From Flavobacteriaceae bacterium (GTDB taxonomy: Bacteria > Bacteroidota > Bacteroidia > Flavobacteriales > Flavobacteriaceae): DNA of 33,812 nucleotides. Shown piece by piece: positions 1 through 7,548 of this stretch (position 1 is the stretch's first letter; the number at the start of each line of letters is the position of its first letter). The notes below the pieces were generated by a model that did no database searches, was not told where the DNA came from, and was given only the letters and a program-made list of their open reading frames with translations. Location: contig JAENXC010000014.1 in assembly GCA_016649715.1 (NCBI GenBank), positions 1 to 33,812 of the forward strand, in the 5' to 3' direction. The position numbers and the translations under genes were made by a program.

Positions 1-136
1 AGCTTTCCTTGTTCTTCGGATTCTTGCTGAAGCCCCCTCCAGCCCCACGCGCCAGATCCCCCCCGTTTTTGGTTTTATAATAATTAATATCTCCAATAGT
101 ACCCTTTAATTTAATAATCCCTGTCTGCTTTGCCAT
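1..136 (-). CDS. Conserved hypothetical protein, N-terminal part (runs off window start)
   Basis: The reverse strand opens with ATG at 136 and stays open for 45 codons to the window edge. The protein begins MAKQTGIIKLKGTIGDINYY and continues with a glycine-rich stretch (GGDLARGAGGGF) and lysine-rich residues. I recognise this start from short hypothetical proteins common in Flavobacteriaceae; no function is known to me for the family. The C-terminus is missing, so domain content and length cannot be judged. It is divergent from the helicase-like gene at 518, and the 11-bp repeat array at 194-259 lies 58 to 123 bp upstream of its start, a natural place for a regulatory region. Confidence 0.75.
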   Translation of the reverse strand, partial: MAKQTGIIKLKGTIGDINYYKTKNGGDLARGAGGGFSKNPKNKES

Positions 137-517
137 AATATGAAGTTTTTAAAAGGCTAATATAACAATAAACTCATTATAGTTCTACTTTAAAGCGTAT
201 TTAAAGTAATCTTATAGTATATTTATAGTATGTTTATAGCATATTTAAAGCGTATTAAACATATAAATAATACAACATAACCTTCTAATCCTCCATTGGC
301 TCTCTGGCACTTGTAAATCTGCATATTAGTGAATTTGTGAGGGTGTTTCAAACTTTAAAGGAGACCCCGACGGTTTGAATTATAAGATTAACTCCGTTGT
401 ATTTTCTATTTCACTAAAAACAGAAAAAATAACTATATACATCTATGTCGATTGTAGGCAGTATCTTTACCACAATTCCCATAAAGAGTACGCTAAACCT
501 TCATCTATAAATTTCCT
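137..517. other. Intergenic region between divergent genes
   Basis: This 381-bp AT-rich stretch holds the 11-bp repeat array (194-259) and no convincing gene. A 61-codon frame at 375-560 has no family resemblance and overlaps the start of the helicase-like gene. A TATCTTTA close to the Bacteroidota -7 consensus lies near 464-471, before the gene at 518, but its last base is wrong, so I do not call a promoter. Confidence 0.5.
194..259 (+). repeat. Six tandem 11-bp repeats (iteron-like)
   Basis: Six consecutive 11-mers read agcgtatttaa, agtaatcttat, agtatatttat, agtatgtttat, agcatatttaa and agcgtattaaa. All start with AG and all keep the 11-bp register without a gap. The first and last units are nearly the same. 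A possible degenerate seventh unit starts at 181. The period is close to one helical turn, so a bound protein would see every unit on the same DNA face. No replication initiator gene is present nearby, so a regulatory array is more likely than an origin; that is inference. Confidence 0.65.
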
Positions 518-1132
518 ATGCCCTTTAAAAAATTACATCCCGATATACAAGAAACGTTAGCGGCTTTAGAAATAACAACCCCTACTCCATTCCAAAGCAA
601 GAGCATTCCCGTTATAAAAAGTGGTGCCAATGTGTATTGCATAGCCCCAGCAGCCAGTGGAAAGACGACTGCACTTATCCTTACTACCTTGCAAAAATTG
701 AAGTGCAAGGCTGTTGGAAATGCCCCAAGGGCGGTGGTTCTTGTAGAGAATAAGGAAAAGGCCATGAAATTATACGACACTTTTTTATTTTATACCAAAC
801 ACAATTCGTTACGGGTTTATGTTGGGTATGAAGAGCTGCATATAGACGTGCAGAAATCGGAAATCGCTATGGGGATAGACATTCTTATTTCCACACCCAA
901 GAGTATGAACAAGCTGTTTTTAACTAATGGCGTTAGTATCGCTGATTTAAAGATATTCAGTATAGACGATGCTGAGTTTTTAGTGCAACAATCAACCTAT
1001 AAAGCTATTATGTCTATTACCCAAAGTATCCATAAATGTCAGTATGTTCTGTATTCGGAGAAAATGCATCCGATGTTGGAGCGGTTTGAGGAGTATTTTA
1101 TGGAGTATTCTAAGAAGGTGGCTACTGGTTGA
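518..1132 (+). CDS. Single-domain DEAD/DEAH-box helicase-like protein with degenerate motifs
   Basis: The 204-aa protein matches only the first RecA-like domain of DEAD-box RNA helicases. A Q motif is visible (TTPTPFQSKSIP, Q26), then a Walker A loop (APAASGKTT, residues 43-51) and a motif Ib-like ISTPKSM at 124-130. Motif II is altered: where DEAD is expected there is DDAE (150-153), so the catalytic glutamate is an aspartate. Motif III (SAT) aligns with SEK in YSEKMHP. The second RecA domain, needed for unwinding, is absent; full-length enzymes are about 370 aa or more. It may bind nucleotide or RNA without unwinding it. The start at 518 is supported by the Q-motif spacing. It stands alone, with thiE 205 bp downstream. 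Confidence 0.8.
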   Translation: MPFKKLHPDIQETLAALEITTPTPFQSKSIPVIKSGANVYCIAPAASGKTTALILTTLQKLKCKAVGNAPRAVVLVENKEKAMKLYDTFLFYTKHNSLRVYVGYEELHIDVQKSEIAMGIDILISTPKSMNKLFLTNGVSIADLKIFSIDDAEFLVQQSTYKAIMSITQSIHKCQYVLYSEKMHPMLERFEEYFMEYSKKVATG

Positions 1133-1204
1133 GAGGGAAGAGATATTTCCACCTCGCTGAAAAAGCTTCGGCAGATAAGCGGGATCTGGAATTGGTTAAT
1201 TCGT

Positions 1205-1262
1205 CTCTGTGCCCTTTGTGGCTCTGTGGTTATTTTACCGCAAAGGCGCAGAGGGCGCAAAA
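1205..1262. repeat. Imperfect 28-bp inverted repeat, dispersed type
   Basis: The arms 1205-1232 (ctctgtgccctttgtggctc...) and 1235-1262 (ttaccgcaaaggcgcagagg...) are inverted copies matching at about two thirds of positions, separated by 2 bp. Sequences with this CTCTGTG/GCAGAGG wording are common dispersed intergenic repeats in many environmental bacteria. It fills much of the gap between the helicase-like gene and thiE. The minus-strand frame that crosses it is a translation of the repeat rather than a gene. Confidence 0.65.
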
Positions 1263-1337
1263 TTAAAAGTATTGGGGATTCGGAATGAGGAATGAACAAG
1301 GATATAATGCAGCTATTAATAACAAACTACTTATGCG

Positions 1338-2000
1338 ATGATACCTAAATTACATTATATATCCCAGGGGAGTTCTGCGAAGGGGCATTTGGAGAACATC
1401 CAAAAGGCTTGTAATGCTGGGGCGGAATTGGTGCAGTTGCGTTTAAATGGTGTTCCTGCCTGTTCGGCAGGCAGGTCGGAAAAGAAATTATTAAAATTAG
1501 CCCAGGAGGCTAGGGAAATTACTTCCCATTTTCAAACCAGATTGATTATTAACGATCATTATAAAATAGCAAGAGAGGTTAAGGCTGATGGGGTGCATTT
1601 AGGAAAAACAGACTCCTGCCCTACTGTTGATAGAAAGCATTTGTACACTTGGCAGATTATTGGCGGCACAGCTAATACCTTGCAGGATTGCGAGATGTTA
1701 ATTGATAAGGAAGTGGATTATATCAGTTTAGGTCCGTTTCGGTTTACTGAAACCAAAGCCGATTTACCTCCGGTTTTGGGTTTAAAAGGGTATGCTGCAA
1801 TTCTCGACGTATTAAAAACCGACACACCCATTCTTGGGGTTGGAGGCATAACCACAGCAGATGTTACAGCCATATTGGCAACGGGGATTTCTGGGGTTGC
1901 GGTATCTGGGGAAATTACTCGGGATTTTAATAACATAAAGTTATTTAATCAGTTATTGAATGCGTCTTCTACGGCGGAGGAACGATATACGTTTGAGTGA
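1338..2000 (+). CDS. thiE: Thiamine-phosphate synthase
   Basis: ThiE joins HMP pyrophosphate to thiazole phosphate to form thiamine phosphate, in the cytoplasm. The 220-aa protein shows the TIM-barrel signatures of the family: GAELVQLRL near 28-36, IINDHYKIAREVKADGVHLG near 71-90, YISLGPF near 129, and the phosphate-binding ILGVGGIT and GISGVAVSG near the C-terminus. The loop after the second strand carries extra residues PACSAGRSE (40-48), encoded by the palindrome at 1455-1475, so the gene seems to have taken up a dispersed repeat in frame. No other thiamine gene is adjacent. A TTG-free ATG start at 1338 gives a normal N-terminus. Confidence 0.93.
   Translation: MIPKLHYISQGSSAKGHLENIQKACNAGAELVQLRLNGVPACSAGRSEKKLLKLAQEAREITSHFQTRLIINDHYKIAREVKADGVHLGKTDSCPTVDRKHLYTWQIIGGTANTLQDCEMLIDKEVDYISLGPFRFTETKADLPPVLGLKGYAAILDVLKTDTPILGVGGITTADVTAILATGISGVAVSGEITRDFNNIKLFNQLLNASSTAEERYTFE
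1455..1475 (+). repeat. CCTGCC palindrome inserted in thiE
   Basis: CCTGCCTG (1455-1462) and CAGGCAGG (1468-1475) form a perfect 8-bp stem around ttcgg. The flank gttcc...gtcgg resembles the elements at 2133 and 10484. It begins exactly at codon 40 of thiE and keeps the frame. Confidence 0.75.
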
Positions 2001-2076
2001 GACGGTAGTCGTTAGTGGGTAGACGGTAGAAGAGTATCGATATCAATTGGATTTAAATTCTTTACAAATAATTATT

Positions 2077-2193
2077 ATGAAATGCCCATTAACAAATTGC
2101 AAACCAACTGAAGATGTATATTGGGGCATTCCACCTGCCTGCTTAACGCAGGTAGGCAGGTCTTCCTATTTCTCAAATATTTTATACAGATGA
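2077..2193 (+). repeat. Palindromic leader element, copy 1, with short ORF
   Basis: The stretch from ATG 2077 onward is homologous to the minus-strand sequence 10569-10478. Bases 2124-2167 are identical to that copy over 44 bp and contain the stem ACCTGCCT (2133-2140) with AGGCAGGT (2154-2161). The preceding 40 bp differ at about five positions. A 38-codon ORF starts at 2077 (MKCPLTNCKPTEDV...) and its TGA overlaps the ATG at 2190 as ATGA, a translational-coupling arrangement. Whether the peptide is made is unknown. A second frame through the element (from TTG 2121) is in frame with the next gene. Confidence 0.65.
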
Positions 2194-2414
2194 AATTAAA
2201 CTTATTGTCTTGTGATGCTCAGAGACCAGATAGAAGAGCGATAGCCCAATGTATTGTTGAACTTTCAACTAATATAGATCAATCTTTGGCCAATGAACTT
2301 ACAGATATACTCCTAGAAGGTGACGCTGTGGAAATTGAGGTGGAAGATAAAGACACTGCTTCTGCTCTAAGAGCACTTCGAAAACTTTCTATTGATTACG
2401 AAATTTTAGATTAA
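2190..2414 (+). CDS. Small conserved-looking hypothetical protein, 74 aa
   Basis: I do not recognise the family. The protein starts MKLNLLSCDAQRPDRRAIAQ, is acidic, and ends VEIEVEDKDTASALRALRKL plus SIDYEILD, with a predicted helix-strand pattern (IVELSTNIDQSLANELTDIL as one helix). The C-terminal pattern recalls small alpha/beta folds such as the ribosomal L7/L12 C-terminal domain, but that is only a guess. I chose ATG 2190 rather than the in-frame TTG at 2121, because the latter would begin inside a dispersed repeat. The start codon overlaps the stop of the upstream 38-codon ORF. It is followed by msrA in convergent orientation. Confidence 0.6.
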   Translation: MKLNLLSCDAQRPDRRAIAQCIVELSTNIDQSLANELTDILLEGDAVEIEVEDKDTASALRALRKLSIDYEILD

Positions 2415-2462
2415 TATAACAGGACTTAAAACGTTCGTCACTATTAATGCACGATAGTTTAG

Positions 2463-3014
2463 TTATGTAAGCGTATTCTTAAGCTTATCCCCATGCATCT
2501 TCCGTAGTCTCGTCAATTTTGGGGTAATAACCGCACTGCAATAACCAGCGTTCGGATTATTGGCATAATAATCCTGATGATTGTCCTCGGCTTCGTAAAA
2601 GGTTTGTAAAGGGCTTATTTCGGTTATTATTGGGCTTTCGTAATAGGGCGCCATTTGCTTGGCAACCACTTCTGCTATTTCTTTTTGGGTTTGGTTGTGG
2701 TAATAAATTACCGAACGGTATTGGGTGCCCGCATCGCCCCCTTGACGGTTGAGGGAAGTTGGGTCGTGGCTGGTCATAAAAATAACCAATAAATCTTCGT
2801 AGGATATTATACTGGGATCAAAGGTTAGTTGAACTACTTCGGCATGACCTGTTAATCCGGAGCACACTTCGCGGTAGGTTGGTTTTCCGGGAGCGGTGCC
2901 GCCGGTATATCCTGACACTACTTTTTCTACGCCTTTAACTTCGTTGAACACGGCTTCAGTACACCAAAAGCATCCGCCGCCTACTGTCATTAATTCCATT
3001 TTTTTGTTTTCCAT
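2463..3014 (-). CDS. msrA: Peptide methionine-S-sulfoxide reductase
   Basis: MsrA reduces methionine-S-sulfoxide in damaged proteins using thioredoxin. The 183-aa protein has the catalytic GGGCFWCTEAVF motif with nucleophile Cys15 and Cys18, followed by GVEKVVSGYTGG, the GHAEVVQLTFDP block, HDPTSLNRQGGDAGTQYRSV and a C-terminal NAGYCSAVI with Cys159 as a likely resolving cysteine. The length is that of a single-domain MsrA with no MsrB fusion. There is no signal peptide, so it should be cytoplasmic. The cytochrome c gene lies 66 bp upstream on the same strand, so the two could be cotranscribed. Confidence 0.95.
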   Translation of the reverse strand: MENKKMELMTVGGGCFWCTEAVFNEVKGVEKVVSGYTGGTAPGKPTYREVCSGLTGHAEVVQLTFDPSIISYEDLLVIFMTSHDPTSLNRQGGDAGTQYRSVIYYHNQTQKEIAEVVAKQMAPYYESPIITEISPLQTFYEAEDNHQDYYANNPNAGYCSAVITPKLTRLRKMHGDKLKNTLT

Positions 3015-3080
3015 GTTTTGGCACTGTTTTCGGGAAGTTCTGTCGTTAAAGATGCTTACAAATTACACCTTTAAACTATG

Positions 3081-3494
3081 CTATTCGGGATATAATCTAT
3101 CGACATGCAGCATATAGGTGGCTATGGAATTCAGTTCTTCGTCTGATATTTTTTTTAAGAAACCATCGATATTCTTTTGCATAATGGCCACTTGGCTAGC
3201 CGTAGTGTCCACAATGGGTTGTGCGTTTCCCTTTAAAAACGCAACGATATCTCCATTCTTTTCATTGTAAACAGCCATGATTTCCTTGACGGAAGGACCT
3301 TTTTTAACCCGTTTTACATCGTGGCAGGTGATACACGTTTTCTCTGAAAACAATCTATTTCCAAGAAAAATTTGGGAGTCAAAGCTCAATTCTCCACGTT
3401 TGGGCTCAACAATATCAAGGGCTTCATTTGATTTCTTTTCACTTTTACAACTGCACCCCAAGAGAATTACAATAAAGAATAAAAATAACCGCAT
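3081..3494 (-). CDS. Lipoprotein class I cytochrome c
   Basis: A 137-aa c-type cytochrome for electron transfer on the periplasmic side. The N-terminus (MRLFLFFIVILLGCSC) is a lipoprotein signal with lipidation most likely at Cys14. One haem site CITCH (Cys54, Cys57, His58) follows. Met105 in SQVAIMQKN is a plausible sixth ligand, with a C-terminal helix (DEELNSIATYML) usual for the fold. It is close in size to small diheme-free cytochromes c551/c552. The physiological partner is not evident from the neighbours, msrA and corA. Confidence 0.88.
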   Translation of the reverse strand: MRLFLFFIVILLGCSCKSEKKSNEALDIVEPKRGELSFDSQIFLGNRLFSEKTCITCHDVKRVKKGPSVKEIMAVYNEKNGDIVAFLKGNAQPIVDTTASQVAIMQKNIDGFLKKISDEELNSIATYMLHVDRLYPE

Positions 3495-3562
3495 AATTTT
3501 TGGATATAAATAATGACACGCCTAAATATAGTGAAAATAGATATACGTTGGAAAATCATTTC

Positions 3563-4651
3563 CTACAACCACTTCTTCCTCTTAAAATACAATATCATTC
3601 CCAAGAATACCAAAACCATTACGCCCAACAAGTAGTAATAGCTATACTTAAAGTGGAGTTCGGGCATGTGGTCAAAATTCATCCCATAAATACCCGCCAT
3701 AAATGTGAGAGGGATAAAAATGGAAGCCATAATAGTAAGCACTTTCATCACTTCATTCATTTTGTTGCTAATGGTAGTCATATACATATCCATAAGGCCC
3801 CAAATCATCTCGCGGTATATTTCTACGCTTTCGTTCACTTGAATAATGTGGTCGTAGAGATCGCGAATGTATTTGTTGGTGCGTTCTTCAATAAGTGGGA
3901 TTTCAATTTTTTCCAAACGGTTTATTACTTCCCTTAACGGCAGGACTGCCTTTCTGATTTTTAGTATCTCTTTTTTTAATTCTTGGATTTCCTGGATAAT
4001 ATTGGGATCTTCTTTATCGTCAAAAAGTTTGTCCTCCAGCATTTCAACCTTATTGCTCAAAAATTCAACCACCGTAAAATAATTGTCCACCACGGCATCC
4101 AGGATGGCAAACATCAAATAGTCTGCTCCTGCCCCTCTGATTCTTCCTTTGCCATGCTCCAATCGCTCCCGAAGATCGCCAAAAACATCCCCTTCAGATT
4201 CTTGGAAAGTCACCAAATAATCCTTTCCCATCACCATGCTCACGTGTTCGTTGGTGAGCTGTTCATTTTCATCATAATGCAACATTTTGAAAACGATGAA
4301 TAGATAGTCCTCATATTCATCAATCTTTGGGCGTTGGTTGGTGCTAACGATGTCTTCCTGTATTAATGGATGGAGTTCAAAGTGATTCCCCAATGTTACA
4401 ATATCAGCGGTATTGCTCAGTCCGTTCACGTTTATCCAGGTTATATGTGTGGAATCTTCATATTTGAAGGCGTCTTCAATATTGTGCGTTTCAAAGCGTT
4501 CGTAATGTTCTTTGGAGTAATCAATTATGTCCAGCTGGGTTTTTGTAGTTGTTTTTCCCCCAGTATATGTTACGGTTCCTGGGGAAAGATTCCGAGCTTT
4601 TACAGGTTGTATTTTTGGAGTTTTTTGCTTTCTTCTTCTTTTGGCAGCCAT
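3563..4651 (-). CDS. corA: CorA family magnesium/cobalt transporter
   Basis: CorA is a pentameric inner-membrane channel for Mg2+ and Co2+ entry. The 362-aa protein has a long cytoplasmic, acidic alpha/beta domain with a coiled stalk (EFLSNKVEMLEDKLFD onward). It ends with two membrane helices joined by the signature YGMNF (322-326), with the second helix YYYLLGVMVLVFLGMILYF, then a basic tail KRKKWL. The first ~20 residues are strongly basic (MAAKRRRKQKTPK), an N-terminal extension also seen in other Bacteroidota. It is a single-gene unit; the stop lies 68 bp from the start of the cytochrome gene. Confidence 0.95.
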   Translation of the reverse strand: MAAKRRRKQKTPKIQPVKARNLSPGTVTYTGGKTTTKTQLDIIDYSKEHYERFETHNIEDAFKYEDSTHITWINVNGLSNTADIVTLGNHFELHPLIQEDIVSTNQRPKIDEYEDYLFIVFKMLHYDENEQLTNEHVSMVMGKDYLVTFQESEGDVFGDLRERLEHGKGRIRGAGADYLMFAILDAVVDNYFTVVEFLSNKVEMLEDKLFDDKEDPNIIQEIQELKKEILKIRKAVLPLREVINRLEKIEIPLIEERTNKYIRDLYDHIIQVNESVEIYREMIWGLMDMYMTTISNKMNEVMKVLTIMASIFIPLTFMAGIYGMNFDHMPELHFKYSYYYLLGVMVLVFLGMILYFKRKKWL

Positions 4652-4747
4652 ATAGTGTCGATTATTTTTTAAAGGTAGGAAAAATGAATTTACGAATTTT
4701 CACAGAATGGGGAAAGTTCCAAAAAATAGTGTTGGGTGGGTTTGCTG

Positions 4748-4787
4748 CGAATTCACGAATACTTATATAAAAATATTCGTGAATTCG
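4748..4787. repeat. 14-bp perfect inverted repeat
   Basis: CGAATTCACGAATA (4748-4761) is repeated inverted as TATTCGTGAATTCG (4774-4787) around an AT-rich 12-nt loop. It lies between the divergent corA and symporter genes. There is no T-run after either arm, so it is not a standard terminator. A related phrase (tttacgaattttcac) lies just before it at 4691-4705, so it may be a dispersed intergenic repeat. Confidence 0.6.
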
Positions 4788-4910
4788 TGGCTACTTTTTC
4801 ATTACAGATTGTTCAAAAACTTGTGAATATTAATATAATTGCTCTTTAAAAAACATATTCAAAATAAGTACTTTAACCGAACTTAAAAACCGGAACCAAA
4901 AACCAATATT

Positions 4911-6638
4911 ATGCACTTAAGCACCATCGATTGGATAGTTATCATTTCTTTTTTTATTGTTTTTATCATAATTGGTCTAGTAGTAGCAAAAAAGTCTGGG
5001 AAAGACACTAAATCCTTTTTCCTTTCTGATAGAAATATGCCGTGGTGGCTGCTTGGGGTAAGTATGGTGGCTACAACCTTTGCGGCAGATACGCCCAATT
5101 TTGTTGCTGGAGTTATACGGGAGGACGGCGTGTTTGGCAACTGGATTTGGTGGAGTTTTCTGTTCACGGGAATGCTGACCGTATTCTTTTATGCGAAACT
5201 GTGGCGACGAAGCGGAATTACCACCGATTTGGAATTTTATGAATTGCGCTACAGCGGCAAGAGCGCCGCTTTTTTAAGGGGCTTTCGCGCTATCTATCTC
5301 GGTGTTTTCTTTAACATCGTGATAATGGCGAATGTTTGCTTGGCCGCCATAAAGATTGGCCACGTAATGTTCGGCTTGTCCGCTTATGCAGTTTTATTGA
5401 TTGCCTCGCCCGTTGTGGTAATTTATTCTGCCTTCGGTGGATTAAAGGGAGTTTTGTTGACCGATTTTGTGCAGTTTATCATTGCAATGGTCGGAAGCAT
5501 TTGGGCTACCATTTATATCGTAAATATGCCAGAGATTGGCGGGATTGAGAAACTCCTCTCCACCCCTGCCGTTGCTGCCAAAACTGCAATGCTTCCCGAT
5601 TTTTCAAAACCGGAATTGCTGATTCCCCTGCTTATCATTCCCCTCGCAGTGCAATGGTGGAGCGTTTGGTATCCGGGCGCAGAGCCTGGTGGCGGTGGGT
5701 ATATCGCCCAGCGTATGTTGGCTGCAAAAAACGAAAAACACGCAACTTGGGCTACCTTGTTTTTCAACTTTGCACATTACGCACTTCGCCCCTGGCCTTG
5801 GATTCTTATTGGCTTGGCATCTATTATTGTTTTTCCAAACCTCGAAAGTTTGCAAGCTGCCTTTCCAGATTTAAACCCAGCCTTTGTAAAAAATGATTTG
5901 TCCTATCCCGCAATGCTAACCTTCTTGCCCGCTGGCTTGTTGGGGATTGTAATCACATCGCTGATTGCAGCGTTTATGAGCACTATTTCCACCCACTTAA
6001 ACTGGGGAAGTTCCTATGTGGTGAACGACTTTTACGTGCGTTTTCTTAGGAAAGAAGCTACTGGAAAAGAACAAGTGGCCGTTGGTAGAATTTCCACGGT
6101 TTTAATGATGGTTTTTGCTGGCCTATTGGCACTTGTTTTGGAAGAAGCCCGCGATGGTTTCAACCTACTGCTTTCTATTGGTGCTGGAACAGGTTTGCTT
6201 TTTATTTTAAGATGGTTTTGGAGCAGAATAAATCCGTATAGCGAAATTGCCGCGATGCTTATTTCCTTTGTAATAGCCACTTTCTTTTTTATAAACGGAA
6301 AAATGGACACGCCAATGGTTGATATGGCTGGACATTGGCAATTGGTTTTAAGCGTAGTAATCACCACGGTTGGCTGGGTGCTGGTAACATTTTTGACGAA
6401 ACCTTCAAGTGCGGAAACTCTAAACAGTTTCAACAGTCTTATTTTTGGAAAAGAATCCAAATTCAAAGGTTTTGGAATGAAGATCCTTGGGTTCTTTGCG
6501 GGTGTGGTCGGGGTTTATTGCTCTTTGTTTGCCATTGGAAACTTCATTTATAGCAATAATGTTTTGGGGTATGGATTAACTGCTGTGGCCGTAGTTTGTG
6601 GCTTGGTGATTATAAAATCCTTTCAGAAAACTGATTAA
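4911..6638 (+). CDS. Sodium:solute symporter family protein
   Basis: A 575-aa polytopic inner-membrane protein of the SSF family, which couples Na+ entry to uptake of a small solute. The first helix (IDWIVIISFFIVFIIIGLVV), the SFFLSDRNMPWWLLGVSMVA block, TDFVQFIIAMVG and the YSAFGGLKGVLLTDFVQF region are all family hallmarks. I count about 13 to 15 hydrophobic segments. The substrate is not deducible: SSF members take sugars, amino acids, carboxylates, nucleosides or urea. It is a monocistronic unit that ends at a strong hairpin terminator. Confidence 0.92.
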   Translation: MHLSTIDWIVIISFFIVFIIIGLVVAKKSGKDTKSFFLSDRNMPWWLLGVSMVATTFAADTPNFVAGVIREDGVFGNWIWWSFLFTGMLTVFFYAKLWRRSGITTDLEFYELRYSGKSAAFLRGFRAIYLGVFFNIVIMANVCLAAIKIGHVMFGLSAYAVLLIASPVVVIYSAFGGLKGVLLTDFVQFIIAMVGSIWATIYIVNMPEIGGIEKLLSTPAVAAKTAMLPDFSKPELLIPLLIIPLAVQWWSVWYPGAEPGGGGYIAQRMLAAKNEKHATWATLFFNFAHYALRPWPWILIGLASIIVFPNLESLQAAFPDLNPAFVKNDLSYPAMLTFLPAGLLGIVITSLIAAFMSTISTHLNWGSSYVVNDFYVRFLRKEATGKEQVAVGRISTVLMMVFAGLLALVLEEARDGFNLLLSIGAGTGLLFILRWFWSRINPYSEIAAMLISFVIATFFFINGKMDTPMVDMAGHWQLVLSVVITTVGWVLVTFLTKPSSAETLNSFNSLIFGKESKFKGFGMKILGFFAGVVGVYCSLFAIGNFIYSNNVLGYGLTAVAVVCGLVIIKSFQKTD

Positions 6639-6650
6639 TAGATTTCATAA

Positions 6651-6679
6651 AAAAAACCTTCCGCAAGGGAAGGTTTTTT
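6651..6679. terminator. Bidirectional intrinsic terminator
   Basis: AAAAAACCTTCC (6651-6662) and GGAAGGTTTTTT (6668-6679) form a perfect 12-bp stem around gcaag. The A-run and T-run make it active in both directions. It separates the convergent symporter and SPFH genes. Confidence 0.9.
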
Positions 6680-6706
6680 GTTTATCGTTTAAATTGTACT
6701 GAGATT

Positions 6707-7522
6707 TTAGTTATTCCCCAAAATCAACGGCAAACCACTATCGCCTGAACCAACAATAACAACTTTGGCATTTGGTGATTTGGCAAGTTCTAATGTTGCG
6801 TCAATACCTTTGTCCTGAAGTATTTTATCGGTCAACGAAGCGCTTAATATTTTGTTCGCATCAGCTTTTCCTTGGGCTTCAATCCGCACTTTTTGTGCTT
6901 CTTTGGTGGCTTTCTCCAAACGGAATTCATATTCCAAAGATTCCTGCTCTTGGCGGAGTTTGCGTTCAATAGCATCTTTTATCGCATCGGGAAGCGTTAC
7001 ATCGCGAACCAAAATTTCGTTCAATTGAATGTATTGCTTGTCCAATATCTTTTTTGTTTCCTCAAAAATTTCTTCTTGAATGGCGTCGCGTTTGGTAGAG
7101 TAAAGCTGTTCTGGAGTATAGCGGCCCACCACGCTTCTTGCGGCACTCCTTATAGCAGGCTGGATAACACGTTGTAGATAGTCCTCCCCTTTCTCTTGGT
7201 GCAGTTTTGCAATATCTTTATGAATAGGTTGGTACCAAGCAGAGGCATCGAGTTTTATTTCCAGTCCGTTGGAGGAAAGCACTTGCATTTTTTCGCTAAG
7301 TTCCTGTTGACGAACTTCGTAAACAAAAACTTTGTTCCATGGGGCAATGATGTGAAATCCTTCGCCCAGTGGCGGTTCGTCGGTAACCACACCGTGTCCG
7401 AAAGTTTCGTAAAGCACGCCGGCATGACCGGATTTAATAGTTACAGAGGATTTTGCTACTAAAATGATAAGCAAAATAACTCCTATAATTACGGGTATTG
7501 TGAGTTTGGGCAATTTTTCCAT
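6707..7522 (-). CDS. Prohibitin family (SPFH/Band 7) membrane protein
   Basis: A 271-aa protein with one N-terminal membrane helix (IPVIIGVILLIILVAKSS, about 9-26) and an SPFH domain: GHAGVLYETFGHGV, GEGFHIIAPWNKVFVYEVR and AIRSAARSVVGRYTPEQL are typical of prohibitin homologues. A long charged helix follows (LRQEQESLEYEFRLEKATKE plus AQKVRIEAQGKADA), expected to form a coiled coil in ring assemblies. The C-terminus AKVVIVGSGDSGLPLILGN is also family-like. Such proteins form large membrane scaffolds, often with FtsH-type proteases. It starts 26 bp after the stop of the vWA gene, so the two are probably one operon. Confidence 0.92.
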   Translation of the reverse strand: MEKLPKLTIPVIIGVILLIILVAKSSVTIKSGHAGVLYETFGHGVVTDEPPLGEGFHIIAPWNKVFVYEVRQQELSEKMQVLSSNGLEIKLDASAWYQPIHKDIAKLHQEKGEDYLQRVIQPAIRSAARSVVGRYTPEQLYSTKRDAIQEEIFEETKKILDKQYIQLNEILVRDVTLPDAIKDAIERKLRQEQESLEYEFRLEKATKEAQKVRIEAQGKADANKILSASLTDKILQDKGIDATLELAKSPNAKVVIVGSGDSGLPLILGNN

Positions 7523-7548
7523 TGTATATTTTTTCTATGAATTAATTT

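Noticed and set aside
194-259. Replication origin iterons or CRISPR
   Set aside because: No initiator gene nearby, and 11-bp units without spacers do not fit a CRISPR array.
375-560. 61-codon plus-strand frame
   Set aside because: No family resemblance, low-complexity content, and it overlaps the well supported start at 518.
1039-1299. 86-codon minus-strand frame
   Set aside because: Runs antisense to the helicase-like gene and through the inverted repeat at 1205-1262; its composition is that of the repeat.
2121-2189. N-terminal extension of the 74-aa gene from TTG 2121
   Set aside because: The added residues would come wholly from the dispersed palindromic element, and ATG 2190 is a normal start.
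3500-3937. 145-codon plus-strand frame over corA
   Set aside because: Antisense to corA, whose frame has clear motifs; histidine-rich composition is an antisense artefact.
4748-4787. Intrinsic terminator
   Set aside because: The 14-bp stem has no T-run on either side and lies between divergent genes, so it is listed as a repeat.
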